A stretch of DNA of 64,000 nt, from positions 868,001 through 932,000 of the forward strand of contig JAUDYN010000004.1 in the NCBI GenBank assembly GCA_030407005.1, given 5' to 3'. Of this stretch, positions 46,381 through 57,964 are shown one piece after another. Below the pieces are notes generated by a model. That model made no database searches. It was not told the origin of the DNA and saw nothing but the letters and a program-made list of their open reading frames with translations. Origin of the DNA: Desarmillaria ectypa. Its lineage: Eukaryota; Basidiomycota; Agaricomycetes; Agaricales; Physalacriaceae. The translations under genes were made by a program, and so were the position numbers. Each line of letters starts with the position of its first letter. Position 1 is the stretch's first letter.

Positions 46381-47454
46381 ATATAATCTATATTAGAGTC
46401 AATAGCTATTCAGACAGAATAAAGAAGAAAATCTCATACAAAACTGAACTGTCTTTATTATTCATCACACATGAGCAGGTCTCTACTCTTCTGCCTTATA
46501 GACTGTGTCTACCTTAAGTGTACTGTAGACAGCAGATTCATAAATAGTTATCCATATCATGGGCATATTTTTAATTGGCTTAAATATGAACTTAGCAATG
46601 TCTTAGAATATAGACATAGTGCAGAGAGTGAGTATGAGTAAAAAGCAGATAATTATAGATTCTATCTTCAAAGATAGAAGCTACTTTATAAAAGTCTAAG
46701 CTATCTGTATAATAATAGTGGAATATTCACAGAAGCAGATTTGTTGCTGCCTGTCATACTCTATTCTACTTCTCACCTTTCTAGAATATCTTAGATAGAT
46801 ATGTGCCAATACTCATTCTTACTCTGTGACTATAATCTCACTCTTTATAAAAAACAGAATGTCTCATAAGTTTTTTTTTCTTCTTCTCTTTTCACTCTTA
46901 ACCCTGGTATTCTAGACTTCTATTATAGTTCAGAATAATGTTTCAGACTTCTGTACTAGTTTAGGATAGAGTTCTATGGGCTCTGACTGCTTAGAAGTGC
47001 TTAAACCCTGATTCTAGCTTATTCATATCTAAACACATATATTTGCTAGTAAAGATATGTGTGAATGCATCTTAGATGCTCCATAAGCACTTATTAACAC
47101 TATCTAATAGTATATATCATACTGAGATAGAAATCTATATCATGTTCAGTGGAGAATATATCTTAAACACTCAATTTCATACTTAGAATGTGTAGGATCT
47201 ATATTACTAATCTACTATTATCTACTTTCTCCACTGCTTTAGAATCACTTATGGGTATAGGCTCTCTTTAAGATAGATACCTGTAGTCTAGCTCAATGAT
47301 TTTTATAACTATTTAAGAGATATCTTATTATCAAGAATATCTATTTAATCAAGAATATTTTAATTTCCTAAAGTCAAGACTATAGAAGTTGTGATTTGCT
47401 TGCAGATCCTTATCTGTGATCTCTTTATTTTTTTCTTTATTATTATTATGATCA

Positions 47455-47829
47455 TTGTCCCATCTATCTGCTTATACCTATCTATCTATAGCTAGAGTCA
47501 ACTTACCAGTCTACTATGATTTGGCCCATGGGAGATATCTTTATAACAGATATCAGAGTAGCCCTATACATATCATCTGGCACCAGGATACCCACTTCTG
47601 CTTGGTATACTCTTTTAAAAGCCTGTACTTTTTTTGTGTTGTAAGTATCATGGACATAAAGATATTCAGCACATATGAAGATTGTCATCTGCTTAAACTA
47701 ACATGGATTCAAGAAGAGGACTACTTGCTTGATAAGAGTCAGACTAGGGACATCCACACTAAAGGACTCATAGACAATAATGTTAGTATCTTGTATAAGA
47801 GCTTAACATGCTTCATACACCTACTGTAG
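47455..47829 (+). CDS. unassigned open frame, 124 codons
   Basis: Longest open frame of the AT-rich interval, ending TAG. The middle part (VNLPVYYDLAHGRYLYNRYQ, SSPIHIIWHQDTHFCLVYSF) looks more protein-like than the ends. It is preceded by a CTATAG acceptor-like site near 47490 and followed by GTAAGT at 47641, so the real coding unit may be an exon of about 150 bp in the same relic zone. No family recognised; it may be spurious. Confidence 0.25.
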   Translation: MSHLSAYTYLSIARVNLPVYYDLAHGRYLYNRYQSSPIHIIWHQDTHFCLVYSFKSLYFFCVVSIMDIKIFSTYEDCHLLKLTWIQEEDYLLDKSQTRDIHTKGLIDNNVSILYKSLTCFIHLL

Positions 47830-48437
47830 TGAGCATAAGCAGGAAGTTAAGAATAAAGACAGGATGGAGGCTTATATTGTATATGAGATAGTTTTTCAAC
47901 TAGTGGGCTATTCAATTATCAATAATCTATGATAGAAAATAGGCAGAGAGAATTTTAGTTAGCACAGATAAGATAATAGAGTGCAAGTTGAGAAACATTG
48001 TTTATAAAAGTGTTTGATTTCTCAAGTTTTCCAGGCATCTATGCATACACTGAGATATGCAAAAGTGGATATAACACTAGTGAGATCAAGAGAACTGAAA
48101 AGAATTTAGGCTCAAAGAATGTATATAGTAGTATATTCTTTTGAGAATATATTCCACCTTTTTATCCTTATCTACCATACCTCTGCTTAAGTTGACTGAA
48201 TGTTACTATAATCATTTCTGCAATTAAATGGGTAAACAAGAATGCTTACAATATTTTTTTCCTTTAGTTGTGCTGCATCCATATATACATATGTACTAAA
48301 TTTTAGTTTCTACTTTGCTCAAGAGATAAGTCAGTCATACACTCTCTAGAATCAACTACATCTTATATTTACTCACTCAGTTCATAAAAATTCAGAAAAC
48401 TGCTGGAAATAAAGATTAAGCATAACAAACTGCTATC

Positions 48438-48525
48438 TGTTATGATTTTTACCTCTTTCTTTTCTTATCTTATCTTATCAACAATAGATCATCTTCATTC
48501 TCTGTATTCATGACAATCACCCTAT
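48438..48525 (+). repeat. 5' LTR remnant of element D
   Basis: TGTTATGATTTTT followed by a TCTTATC-rich stretch and CATGACAATCACCC, matching the sense start of C-type LTRs. It then breaks off; the rest of the LTR, the primer-binding site and the gag N-terminus are deleted. Confidence 0.6.
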
Positions 48526-48574
48526 GCACCAGCTAATAACAATGCAATACCTGGTTATTATATTTCTGATTAGT

Positions 48575-49317
48575 GACAGTCACTCAGACCATAGCTGCTA
48601 TCTACAGGTGAATGTCCAAATACAAGACAGCTCAAGGAATTAAGCATGACTCTTGGGAGGACTTTATCAACATAGTAACTTGACAATTCTGAAACTCTGC
48701 AATCAAGGAGGTCCATGAAAAATAAATGTTTGACCTCTGTATGGGAGCACAGCCAGCTTTCCACTATTTCCAGAAGCTTGAGGAAGAAGCCAAGCTAACA
48801 GGCTGAAAAACCAATGAACATGACCATGGTGCCATGGTCAAGGCCATATGACTGGGAGTTCTCTCATTGTACACAATATTTATTTTCAACATGAGTGTTA
48901 ACATTCCCCATACCTATCCAGAATGGAAGGAATGGATCATGTGCATGTATGAAGAGTGACAGCATAAATGGGTCTTTGACCAGACCACTGAAATTCCTTG
49001 GGAGGGACCAAAGAAAGACTCCCACCCCTCTCCAACATCAACCCAGCAGCAAAGCCACCACTAGGGTGACAAGTTCCTCAGCCCCAAAGCCAATGGCCAG
49101 CACAGGTCCCAACTGGGATTTACGTATAGGCTGATGGATAGCATACAGGGGATCAGGACAGCTGATGGAAGTTGACCAATGAAAAGCAGAAGGTTGCTGC
49201 TTCAGATGCAATGAGAAAGGGCACATGATAAAGGATTGCCCCAAGAGAAAGGAGTACAAGGACATTCAGTCAGTGGGGTCCACTAATATAGTGGAACTGC
49301 TCATGGCCAAGATAGTA
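48575..49317 (+). pseudogene. element D gag, C-terminal part
   Basis: Plus-strand frames corresponding to the second half of gag in C and H: HDSWEDFINIV, AIKEVHEK.MFDLCMGAQPA, FHYFQKLEEEAKLTG, HGAMVKAI, NIPHTYPEWKEW, WVFDQTTEIPWEGPKK, then a CCHC knuckle (CFRCNEKGHMIKDC) near 49198-49240 and YKDIQSVGSTN. Frame changes occur near 48890 and 49130. The short open frames here on the minus strand are shadows. Confidence 0.85.
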
Positions 49318-49350
49318 GGTTGACAAGAGTTTGATTCCTCTTGCTCAACC
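49318..49350 (+). promoter_or_regulatory. candidate -1 frameshift hairpin, element D
   Basis: 33 nt: GGTTGA + CAAGAG, loop TTTGATTC, CTCTTG, bulged C, TCAACC. All 12 pairs are Watson-Crick, with A-T replacing the G-C pair of the other elements in the inner stem and T-A in the outer stem. The upstream A-run has been lost by a small deletion. Confidence 0.65.
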
Positions 49351-50229
49351 AAAGACTGAAGGAAGCAAGAGGATCCAAGTAGTATAGGGCACACTGACCA
49401 GAGGAAAAGCCGCACACTGCCAGACTCAGCCAGAGAGAAGGGGTTGGTTGAAACATTGGCATTAATGGAATCTATGACTATAATAGGACCCAACCCTGAT
49501 GACACTGTTGACACCTCTGAAGAGGATGATGTTGTGACTCTAACCTCATCATAGGCAGTGACAGCTAAAGAACAGAGAGGACCTGCTAGTGCCCAGGCAG
49601 TAAAAAGGGGGCAGTTTCACAGAGTTACCATCATCAAAGTACCTGATGAGGAGGATGACATGGCTTTCCTAATCTGGAAAGTGCAACAGTCCAAATCAAG
49701 ACCACCAACTCCAACACCTGAAATCCTGCCTAACAAGGGGGTATCTGATCATATGTGGTACAAACCATTTAGAGTTGACTAGACTCTACATGCTATTCAT
49801 ACTGCCAAGAACTTGGCAATTGCCAAAGCTGCCCTCTCCACATGGGTTTATCCCAAACGACTTGGAGAAATCAATGATGAGCTCACAATAAGCTTAAAAA
49901 TGGGGGAGAATCAAGCTCAAGAGTGGCTCTATAAACTCCATGAACCAATCTGATATATCCATAGAACCAAGAGCTCTAGTCAGGATTTCATGGTGGATAT
50001 CCAACTTACCCCATGCATGGGAAAAAAGGCATTGGTTACAAGGGCACTATTGGATAGTGGCTGCATGGGCAGCTCTATCAATCAAACTTATATTCTGCAA
50101 CATCAGCTGGACACTTGGAGATCTGCTGCCTCCATCCCTGTATACAATGCCGATGGAACCTATAACAAGGTGGGTGACATCACAGAGTTTGTAGAACTCA
50201 GAATAACCATCAGTGGTCATACTGAATGA
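49351..50229 (+). pseudogene. element D pol start, linker and protease
   Basis: Linker frame 49558-49782: VKRGQFHRVTIIKVPDEEDD, then MAFLIWKVQQSK and KGVSDHMWYKPFRVD. It continues after TAG with KNLAIAKAALSTWVYPKRLG. Protease 49950-50229: QDFMVDIQLTPCMGKKALVT, active site ALLDSGCMGSSINQTYIL (Asp-Ser-Gly intact), IPVYNADGTYNKVGDITEF and ELRITISGHTE then TGA where others have an Arg/Trp-type codon. This is the best preserved protease in the window. It is followed in frame by DLAVTDLGSKTIYLDYD. Confidence 0.88.
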
Positions 50230-51690
50230 ATTGACTTAGCAGTCACTGACTTAGGTTCCAAGACTATTTACTTGGACTATGACTAGCTTAAATACCATAA
50301 CCTGGTAATCAATTGGAAAACCAGGATAATGATCTTTGGACATTGTCAATGCATCAAGAATCCACTCCCACTCCCCAATTCTGATGATGAAGACTGGTGG
50401 GATGAAGAACTGGAGGATGGTGAAACCATTCTTGCAGTTAACATGCAAGAGGAGCTCATCATCTGAGCTGTACACCATGTGAATGAATTGGCAGCTGCTG
50501 CTAATGCCAAGAAACCAAAAAAGACCTTTGAGTAATTAGTATCTCCTCAATATCAAAGCTTTAGAGATCTATTCTCTAAAGAAAGCTTTGATGAACTTTC
50601 AGAATGAAAACCTTGGGACCATGCCATTGAGCTAGTCCCAAATGTGAAATCTACCCTAGACTGCAAGGTCTACCCACTCAATCGAAATGAGCAAGAACAA
50701 CTGGACAAGTTCTTGGATGAGAACTTAGACTCAGAATGAATTTGTCCTCCAAAATCCCCATTTGCTTCCCCATTCTTCTTCATCAAAAAGAAGAATGGTT
50801 CTCTTTATCCTGTTCAGGACTATTAGAAGCTAAATGAAATGACAATTAAAAATCACTATCCCCTCTCTCTCATATCTGAACTCACAGACAAACTATGTGT
50901 AGCAAAATATTTCTCCAAACTTGATGTTCAATGGAGATATAACAATGTATGGATCTAGGATGGAAATGAAGAAAAAGCTGCCTTCAAAACTAACCAGGGT
51001 TTATTTGAGCCTACCATTATGTTCTTTGGTCTCACAAACTCACCAGCCACCTTTCAGTGGATGATGAACAAATCTAATCAAAGTAGTGGGAATAGCAGAA
51101 TGGCCACCTCCAACCAAGAAAAAGGAGTTACAGTTGTTCCTCAGTTTTATGAACTTTTACAGAAAGTTCATATGCGATTACTCCAAGATCATTCAACCAC
51201 TTATACAGCTGACTGGAACAGCAGAATGGAGCTGGGGAATGGAACAAGAACAGGTGTTTCTTCAGCTCAAATTACAAATGACAACCAATGTCATATTGAC
51301 TATCCTGTCTGATGAAGAAAAATTTCAAGTAGAGGCCAACTCTAGTGATGGAGCCATTGGTGCAGTTCTGAGTCAGGAACAAAATGGAAAATGGAGGCCA
51401 GTTGCTTTCATGTTCAAAGCCTTGACTGTTACAGAATGCAATTACAAGATCTATAATAAAGAGTTGCTGGCAATCATGCTCATATTGGAAGAATAGTGCC
51501 ATTATCTAATAGGCACAAAAGAGGAGGTTGAGATCTGGACAGACCACCAGAATCTCCAGTACTTCCAGAAACTGCAGAAATTGAATCGTCAACAAGCTTG
51601 ATGGGTCATAGAGTTGGCTGAGTATCACTTTACTCTCCAACACAAGGTGGGAATTGCAAACAGGAAGGCCGACTTGCTCAGCTGATGAGA
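50230..51690 (+). pseudogene. element D RT (catalytic box deleted) and RNase H
   Basis: RT start near 50500 (KKPKKTFE.LVSPQYQSFRDL), [71 protein letters not shown] at about 51019-51069. The next 260-280 bp present in C and G, including YLDD, are missing: sequence resumes at GIAEWPPPTKKKELQLFLSF (frame 51086-51496). RNase H is complete: VEANSSDGAIGAVLSQEQNG (first Asp now Asn), NKELLAIMLILEE, WTDHQNLQYFQKL. RT is therefore irreparably defective as it stands. Confidence 0.9.
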
Positions 51691-52741
51691 TGACTATGAC
51701 CAGGGAAAACAGGACAACTATGACATGGTCATTCTTATCCCTGAACATTTCCACACACTTGTCCTACTCACAATGAATGAACAGGTCAGACATATAAGAG
51801 ATGTCACTCAACATAAAGAGCAGTGGGATCAGGGAATAGCTAAATCCCTCAATCATGAAAGAGAAATCACCCAGAAAGATGGTGTCCTATATTACAATAG
51901 ATGCATCTACATTCCCTGAGACAATGAACTCTGAGGAGAAATCATCTCCTAATACCATAACCACATCATGGCAGGACACCCAGGGATAGCAAAAACTGCT
52001 GAATTGATACTCTGAGAATATTGGTGGCTGAAACTTCAAAAGGATATCAAAATATATGTTAAAGGTTGTGAAACCTGTCAGCAAATGAAGAGCAACATGC
52101 AGGCTAAAGCTGCACCACTTCACCCAAATGCCATCCCTATGATCCTCTGGACTCATAGATCTATCAATATGGTCACTGGACTCCCTGAATCAGAAGGGTT
52201 CGATACCTTATTGATCATTGTAGACCAATTCTCCAAGATGATCATTCCAGTGGCCTGCTATGAAGAACTATCAGTAGAAGGATGGGCATGGATTCTCTGT
52301 GACTATGTATATGTAAAACATGGAATGCCTCAAATTGTCATTTCAGACTGAGGACCTCAATTTGTCTCTCTGTTTATGAAAGAGTTATACTGGATGCTAA
52401 ATATCACTCAAAATGCATTCACAGCCTATCATCCCCAGACTGATGGACAAACTGAATGGGTTAATCAGGAGATTGAAAAATATCTCTGAATCTTCATTAA
52501 CTATCAACAAACTGATTGGAAAGAATGGTTACCATTAGCCGAGTTTGCTCATAACAATCAAGTACACTCTGCCATAGGCAAAAGCCCCTTCATGACTATG
52601 TACAGTTAAAATCCCTGATGCATTCCTAGCTCAATTCAAACAACTTCATTCACAAACCCAGCCAGCATGGAATTCACCAAAACCATGGCCCAAGTACACA
52701 AGGAAGTACAGGACACACTAGAAAAGGTGGTGACACAAATG
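51691..52741 (+). pseudogene. element D integrase, 5' part, split by element C
   Basis: Zinc-binding domain HNHIMAGHPGIAKTAELIL and GCETCQQMKSN (HHCC complete), core WTHRSINMVTGLPESEG (first Asp changed to Asn), QIVISD followed by TGA and GPQFVSLFMKELY (second Asp), AYHPQTDGQTEWVNQEIEKY (Glu kept). The frame then runs to MAQVHKEVQDTLEKVVTQMK at 52741 and resumes after element C at 62348. Plus-strand open frames 51725-51919 and 52085-52351 are parts of it. Confidence 0.9.
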
Positions 52742-52746
52742 AAAAA
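52742..52746. other. target-site duplication of element C, left copy
   Basis: AAAAA, matching 62343-62347 on the other side of C. It lies in an A-run of the D integrase coding sequence, so the exact length is uncertain, but removal of C plus one copy restores D's frame. Confidence 0.7.
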
Positions 52747-53149
52747 TGTTATGGCCCTGTCTAGCATGTGACTTGGGACATAAGCTTCTTTCTCTGGGCT
52801 GTCTTGTGTTTGGACAATCACCCATTAATGAGAGTTTGGCTTGGTCTTCAGTGTAGTGGAATAGAAGGTATATGGTTGTAATTTAGTCAAAAGGTATAGT
52901 ACAAGTGTGAAAACTACTCTACTCATATACTGCATATATGGTGTTTATTAATAGCTGAAATGGTAAGGTTGCATGAGGAAACTTTGAGAAAGTTGGATGT
53001 CTGCAATCCAATAAGACTGAATGGGGGTGACAACCATGTAGAACTGGGATGGTTGTCAGTGAATAAGTTGATGCAGAGTGAAAATAAGATAAGATGTGAT
53101 GTGTTATAGATATAACTGGATCAGATAAGATAATAGAAAAATCATAACA
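52747..53149 (-). repeat. 3' LTR of element C (403 bp)
   Basis: TGTTATGGCC...TCATAACA. Contains the sense segment ACCTTTTGACTAA, an exact 13-nt complement of C's primer-binding site. Confidence 0.9.
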
Positions 53150-54700
53150 TTACCCCCTTGTTAAAGCAGTCATCCCAACTGCTAAGGTTCTTCTCTGGAG
53201 GTGTCAAGTTGTGATTTGATTTGATTGATCCAATATTGATCAATCAGGGTTTTCCATGTGTCTTTGTCTGGGTTAATGATCCATTTTTGATATCCATCCT
53301 TTCATTGAGCAAGATAGGCAATATCACTGTTTTTGGAGTATTTGTGGTCCAGTATTTTGATCACTGTTCTTGGTTACAATTTTGGTGTTGTATAAGGCTT
53401 GGTTAATGTTAGCCTTATATTCCACAATTGCTTCCATGGTGTTCAACAATTTCTCATTGAATCATGGATGTATCTTCCAATGGGATGGCAACTTTAGCTT
53501 GTAAGCTGCCATGCCTGACTTTTTGATGATTTTGAACAGTCCCATTCATTTATCATCTAGTTTCTTCTTTGGTCATAGAAGATGAAGGTTGGCCATGTCA
53601 AGTCAGACCTTATCACCTACTTGGTATTCTCTGGATATCTGTTTGCACTTGTCATATTGCACCTTCATCTGAGTCACTGCTTTTTCCAAAGCATCATGGA
53701 CTTCTTTGTGGACTTTGGCCATGGTTTCAATGAATTCTACTGCTGCCAGATTTGCAAAGTTGGTTTTTTGGATTGACTCAGGAATGAGTCAGGGATTTTG
53801 TCCATATATGATCATAAAGAGACTCTTACCAGTTGCTGAGTGAACTCAATTGTTGTGAGTGAATTCTGCTAATAGTAACCATGCCACTCAGTCAGTCTGT
53901 CAGTGATTGACAAAGATTTGGAGGTATTTTTCAACCTTCTGATTGACTCACTCTGTCTGTCCATCAGTCTGTGGGTGATATGCAGTGGATGCATTTTGCA
54001 TGATGTTCAGCATCCAGTAGAGTTTCTTCATGAAGGTGGATATGAATTGAGGTTCTTGGTCCAAGATGACCACTTGTGGCATTCCATATTTTGCATAAAC
54101 ATAGTTTCAAAGTATAAGAGCCCATCCTTCTGCCAATAGTTCTTCATTGCATGGAATGAGAAGTATATTTTTTGAAAAACAATCCATGATGACTAGTAAG
54201 GTGTTGAAGCCTTCTGATTCTGGAAGTCCAGTGACCATATCAACAGAGATATGGGTCCAAGGGGTATCTGGAATCATGTTGGGATAAAGAGGGGCAGCTT
54301 TTGCCTGTGTGTTGCTTTTTGTTCTTTGACAGGTTTCACATCCCTTGATATAGGATTTGACATCTTTCTTTATCTCTGGCCACCAATATTCTTGTAGGAT
54401 GAGTTCCTTGGTCTTGGTGATGCCTGGATGTCTGGCGGTAATGTGATTGTGGTATTGTGCAATGATTTCACCATGGAGTGGAGTATCTTGAGGGACATAG
54501 ATTTGTCCATCATACCACAATATTTTGTTTTCTTGGGTGATTCCTTGTTCGTGATTGAGAGATCTCTCAATTCCTTGGTCCTATTGATTCTTTTGTCAAG
54601 TCACATCTTTTATACATGTTGTTTGTTGTTCAGTTGTAGGCAGTATTAATCCCTGAAAATGTTCAGGAGAAAGAACAATCATGTTCTGATTGTCTTCTTT
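53150..54700 (-). pseudogene. element C integrase with chromodomain deleted
   Basis: Zinc-binding and first core part open at 54107-54520: HNHITARHPGITKTKELIL, GCETCQRTKSNTQAKAAPLY, WTHISVDMVTGLPESEG (first Asp present). Second core part near 53950-54090 (QVVILDQEPQF-like, AYHPQTDGQTE) and C-terminal domain near 53470-53700. At about 53438 the sequence passes from the FNEKLL-type end directly to AIVEYKANINQALYN, so about 245 bp encoding the YLVKWKGW chromodomain core seen in G are missing. Confidence 0.88.
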
Positions 54701-56200
54701 TCCCTGATCATGGTCATCTCTTCAACTGAGAAGATCAGCCTTCTTGTTAGCAATTCCAGCTTTGTGTTGAAGGACAAAGTGGTATTCAGCTAACTCAGTA
54801 ACCCATTGGGCTTGTCATCAGTTCAGCTTCTGGGGTTTTTGGAAGTACTGGAGATTTTGGTGGTCTGTCCAGATTTCAATAGTCTCTTTGGCACCTATGA
54901 GGTAATGGCACCATTTCTCCAAAGCTAGCATGATGGCCAACAATTCTTTGTCATAGGTTTCATAATTGTATTTAGTGACTATCAATGCTTTGGATATGAA
55001 TGCCACTGGCCTCCACTTGCCATTCTGTTCCTGGCTTAGAACAGCTCCGATAGCTCCATCACTAGCATCAGCTTCTACTCAGAATTTCCTGTCGTCAGAG
55101 GGAATAGTTAGAACTATGTTTGTAGTCATCAACTTCTTGAGTTGCATGAATGCCTGTTCTTGTTCTATTCCCCATGTCCAGTTGACCTTGCTGGTTAACT
55201 GCATCAATGGTCAGACTATCTTGGAGTAATCTCATATGAATTTTTGGTAGAAATTTGTGAATCCTAAGAAAGATTGGAGTTCCTTTTTCTTTGTTGGAGT
55301 GGGTCACTCCATGATTCCAGCAACCTTGACAGGGTCCATGTGGATTGCATCTTTTCTGCTGATAACTCCCAGGTATTCCATTTCAAGTACTTCGAACTCA
55401 CATTTCTCTGCTTTGAGGAACAATTTGTTTTCTCACAGATGTTGGAGGACTTGTCAGATGATGATTTGGTGTTCAGATGATGATTTGGTGTTCAGACAAG
55501 GATTTGGTGAATATAAGGATATCATCAAGGTAAATGGTTACTTTTCCTCCAGTGATTAAATCCTTAAAGATGTCATTCATCATCCACTGAAAAGTGGCTG
55601 GGAAATTGGTAAGGCCAAAGAACATCACTGTAGGCTTGAAGAGTCCTTGGTTAGTTCTGAATGCAGCTTTTTCCTCATCTCCTTCCCTGATTTGTACATT
55701 ATTATATCCCCACCAAACATCCAATTTGGAGAAGTACTTGGCTCCCCATAACTTGTCAATGAGTTCAGATATTAAGGGAAGTGGTTATCGGTTCTTGATA
55801 GTCATTTTGTTTAGTTTCTGGTAATCCTGAACAGGTCATAGAGAATCATCCTTTTTCTTGATGAAGAAGAAGGGGGAAGTGAAAGGGGATTTGGAGGGAC
55901 GAATCCATCTGGAGTCCAGGTTTTCATCCAAGAATGTGTTGAGCTGTTCTTGTTCATTTTGGTTGAGTGGGTAGACTTTGCAGCCTAAGGTGGATTTGGC
56001 ATTTGGGGTCAATTTGATGGCATGATCCCAAGGTTTTTGGTTGGGTAATTTATCAAAGCTTTCTTTAGAAAACAAGTCTCTAAAGCTTTGATACTGAGGA
56101 GGCATGAGCTCTTCAAAAGTCTTCTTCAGTTTTTCTGCATGTGTGGCTGCCACCAGTTCATTTGCATGATGGACAGCTTAGAGAATAATTTCTTCTTGCA
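54701..56200 (-). pseudogene. element C RT and RNase H
   Basis: RNase H near 54818-55200: VEADASDGAIGAVLSQEQNG-type box, DKELLAIMLALEKW, WTDHQNLQYF. RT palm open at 55473-55724: [56 protein letters not shown] (YLDD intact). Fingers open at 55836-56153: KKTFEELMPPQYQSFRDLFS, DENLDSRWIRPSKSPF, FFFIKKKDDSL, here with the original Arg residues. A 19-bp tandem duplication (55458-55495) shifts the frame just after the palm. Confidence 0.9.
55458..55495. repeat. 19-bp tandem duplication in element C RT
   Basis: Unit ATGATGATTTGGTGTTCAG at 55458-55476 repeated exactly at 55477-55495. Absent from the same position in G, so it arose in C; 19 bp causes a frameshift. Confidence 0.85.
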
Positions 56201-57104
56201 TATTTACTGCAAGAATAGTCTCTCCTTCTTCAAGCTCTTCATCCCATCAGTCTTCTTCATCTGAATTGGGAAGAGTGAAATAGTTCTTGATACAATGACA
56301 TTGTCCAAATGTCATTGATCCTATTTTCCAGGTGACTAGTGGATTATAGTGTTTAAGCCAGTCATGACCCAAATATACTGTTTTGGAGCCCAGATCAGTG
56401 ACTGCAAGGTCAATTCATTTGACATGATCTCTGATGGTCATTTGGAGTTCCATGAATTCAGTTATGTTGTCTGCCTTGTTACGGATTCTGTCTGCATTGT
56501 AAATGGGTATGGGAGTGGCAGCTTTTCTGGTGTCCAACTAGTGTTGTTGGATATAGGTTCGGTTGATAGAACTGCCAGTGCAGCTGCTATCCAACAATGC
56601 ATAGGTTGTCAAAGTCTTTTTCCCAGTGCAGAGGGCAAGCTGAATATCCAGCAAGAAGTCCTGACCAGAACTTTGGGTACTGCGGATATACCAGATTGGT
56701 TTGCAAAGTTCATAGAGCTGCTCATGTGCTGAACTCTCTTTGTTGTTCAAGCTCTGAATGAGTTTATTGGTGATTTCTCCGAGTTGCTTGGGATGTACCC
56801 AAGTGGAGAGAACTGCCTTAGCAACTGCCAGGTTTTTTGCAGCATGAATGGCACATAGAGTCCAGTTGACTCCAAATGGTTTGTACCATATGTGATTGGG
56901 CACCCCTGTAACTGGTGGGATTTCATCTTTGGACTGTTTTGCTTTCCATTGTAGGAAAGCTGTGTCATCCTCTTCATCTGGGACTTTGATGACAGTGGTG
57001 TTTCTGTTGAAGTGCCCCCTCTTTACCACCTGGGCACTAGCAGGTTCCTTCCCTATGGCTGTTGCACTCCAATCTTCAGGGATGTCAACTGGTAAAGTCA
57101 GCAT
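56201..57104 (-). pseudogene. element C protease and acidic linker
   Basis: Open frame 56538-57104: VKRGHFNRNTTVIKVPDEED followed by DTAFLQWKAKQSK, GVPNHIWYKPFGVNWTLCAI, AKAVLSTWVHPKQLGEITNK, then protease QDFLLDIQLALCTGKKTLTT and active site ALLDSSCTGSSINRTYIQQH (Gly of Asp-Ser-Gly is Ser), ending at TAG. After it, IPIYNADRIRNKADNITEF and HDWLKHYNPLVTW lead into the acidic spacer before RT. Confidence 0.85.
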
Positions 57105-57964
57105 TCATTCTGCATTGTCAGAGTTGGGATCTGCTGATACTGGCAGCTCAACCGATACCTTCTCCTCTGAGTCAGGGGGCTTGCTACCATGTCTCTGGCT
57201 AGCACTTTCCTTGATGGAGCTAGACTGAGGTCTTGCTGGGCTCAGCCAAACTTTCAGATCCTGGTTCAGATACTCCCTTTTTACCACCTGGGTGCTAGCA
57301 GCTTCCCTCTGTTCTTTGGCTTGAGTTGCTTTTGGAACTCAAATGGCATCAGAAGGATGCTGGACTCATCTTGAGGTGTCTGAGGTTCTGCTACTATCCA
57401 TTCTGGCAGAGTACTCAGAGATGGTACCAGGTGCGAATATGGATGCCATCATTGCAGTTGGTTCTGCCATCTGGTTTCTCCCAACCAGACCAGGTAGCAC
57501 ATGGCCCCGGCTCTGGCCTTGGTAGGTGTTTGTTTCCCCCACTGACCCTGGCAAGGTTGGTGGACTTGGCTCCCTAAGTGGGGGCACTGGGGTGTTTGGA
57601 CTTCTGAGAGGTCTGAGAATGTCTTACCTACTTGCCCCTGTCAGCAGTTTTACCTGCATATCTGGTGAGTCTACTTCAGTAGACTCAGTGGACTTCATGG
57701 TAGTGCCAGCACCATCTGGCGAATCCTGCACCTCATTGGGGGCTCAGGATTTGCTATAGATTACTGTGTCAGTTTCATTCAGGAGTGTGACATACGTGTT
57801 TATTGTTGATTCTTTGGTGTTCTTTGGCTTCGAAGTCTGTAACAAAGTTATATTTTTATTTGGCATATAATGTCTGTGTTTATAATAATCAGTCTGACTC
57901 ATGGAAGCTGAGGACTCACCACTAGGAGACATGGTTGAGCAAGGGGAATTAAACCCTTGTCGAC
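57105..57964 (-). pseudogene. element C pol N-terminal polar region (-1 frame)
   Basis: Follows gag in the -1 frame. From the hairpin: MSPSGESSASMSQTD, STINTYVTLLNETDTVIYSK, a proline/serine-rich part (SPNTPVPPLREPSPPTLPGS), VLPGLVGRNQMAEPTAMMAS, and a repeated VVKREYLN / VVKRGHFN element just before the linker, suggesting an internal duplication of about 250 bp. No enzyme motif. Function unknown. Confidence 0.65.

Larger units (their letters stand above)
45470..48437. other. AT-rich interval with gene relics
   Basis: No retroelement domain recognised. It holds an intron-bearing minus-strand relic (45814-46380) and a plus-strand open frame (47455-47829). The remainder shows only short AT-rich open frames and homopolymer runs (T-rich 46869, 47640). 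It may be the remnant of a cellular or transposon-borne gene. Confidence 0.5.
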
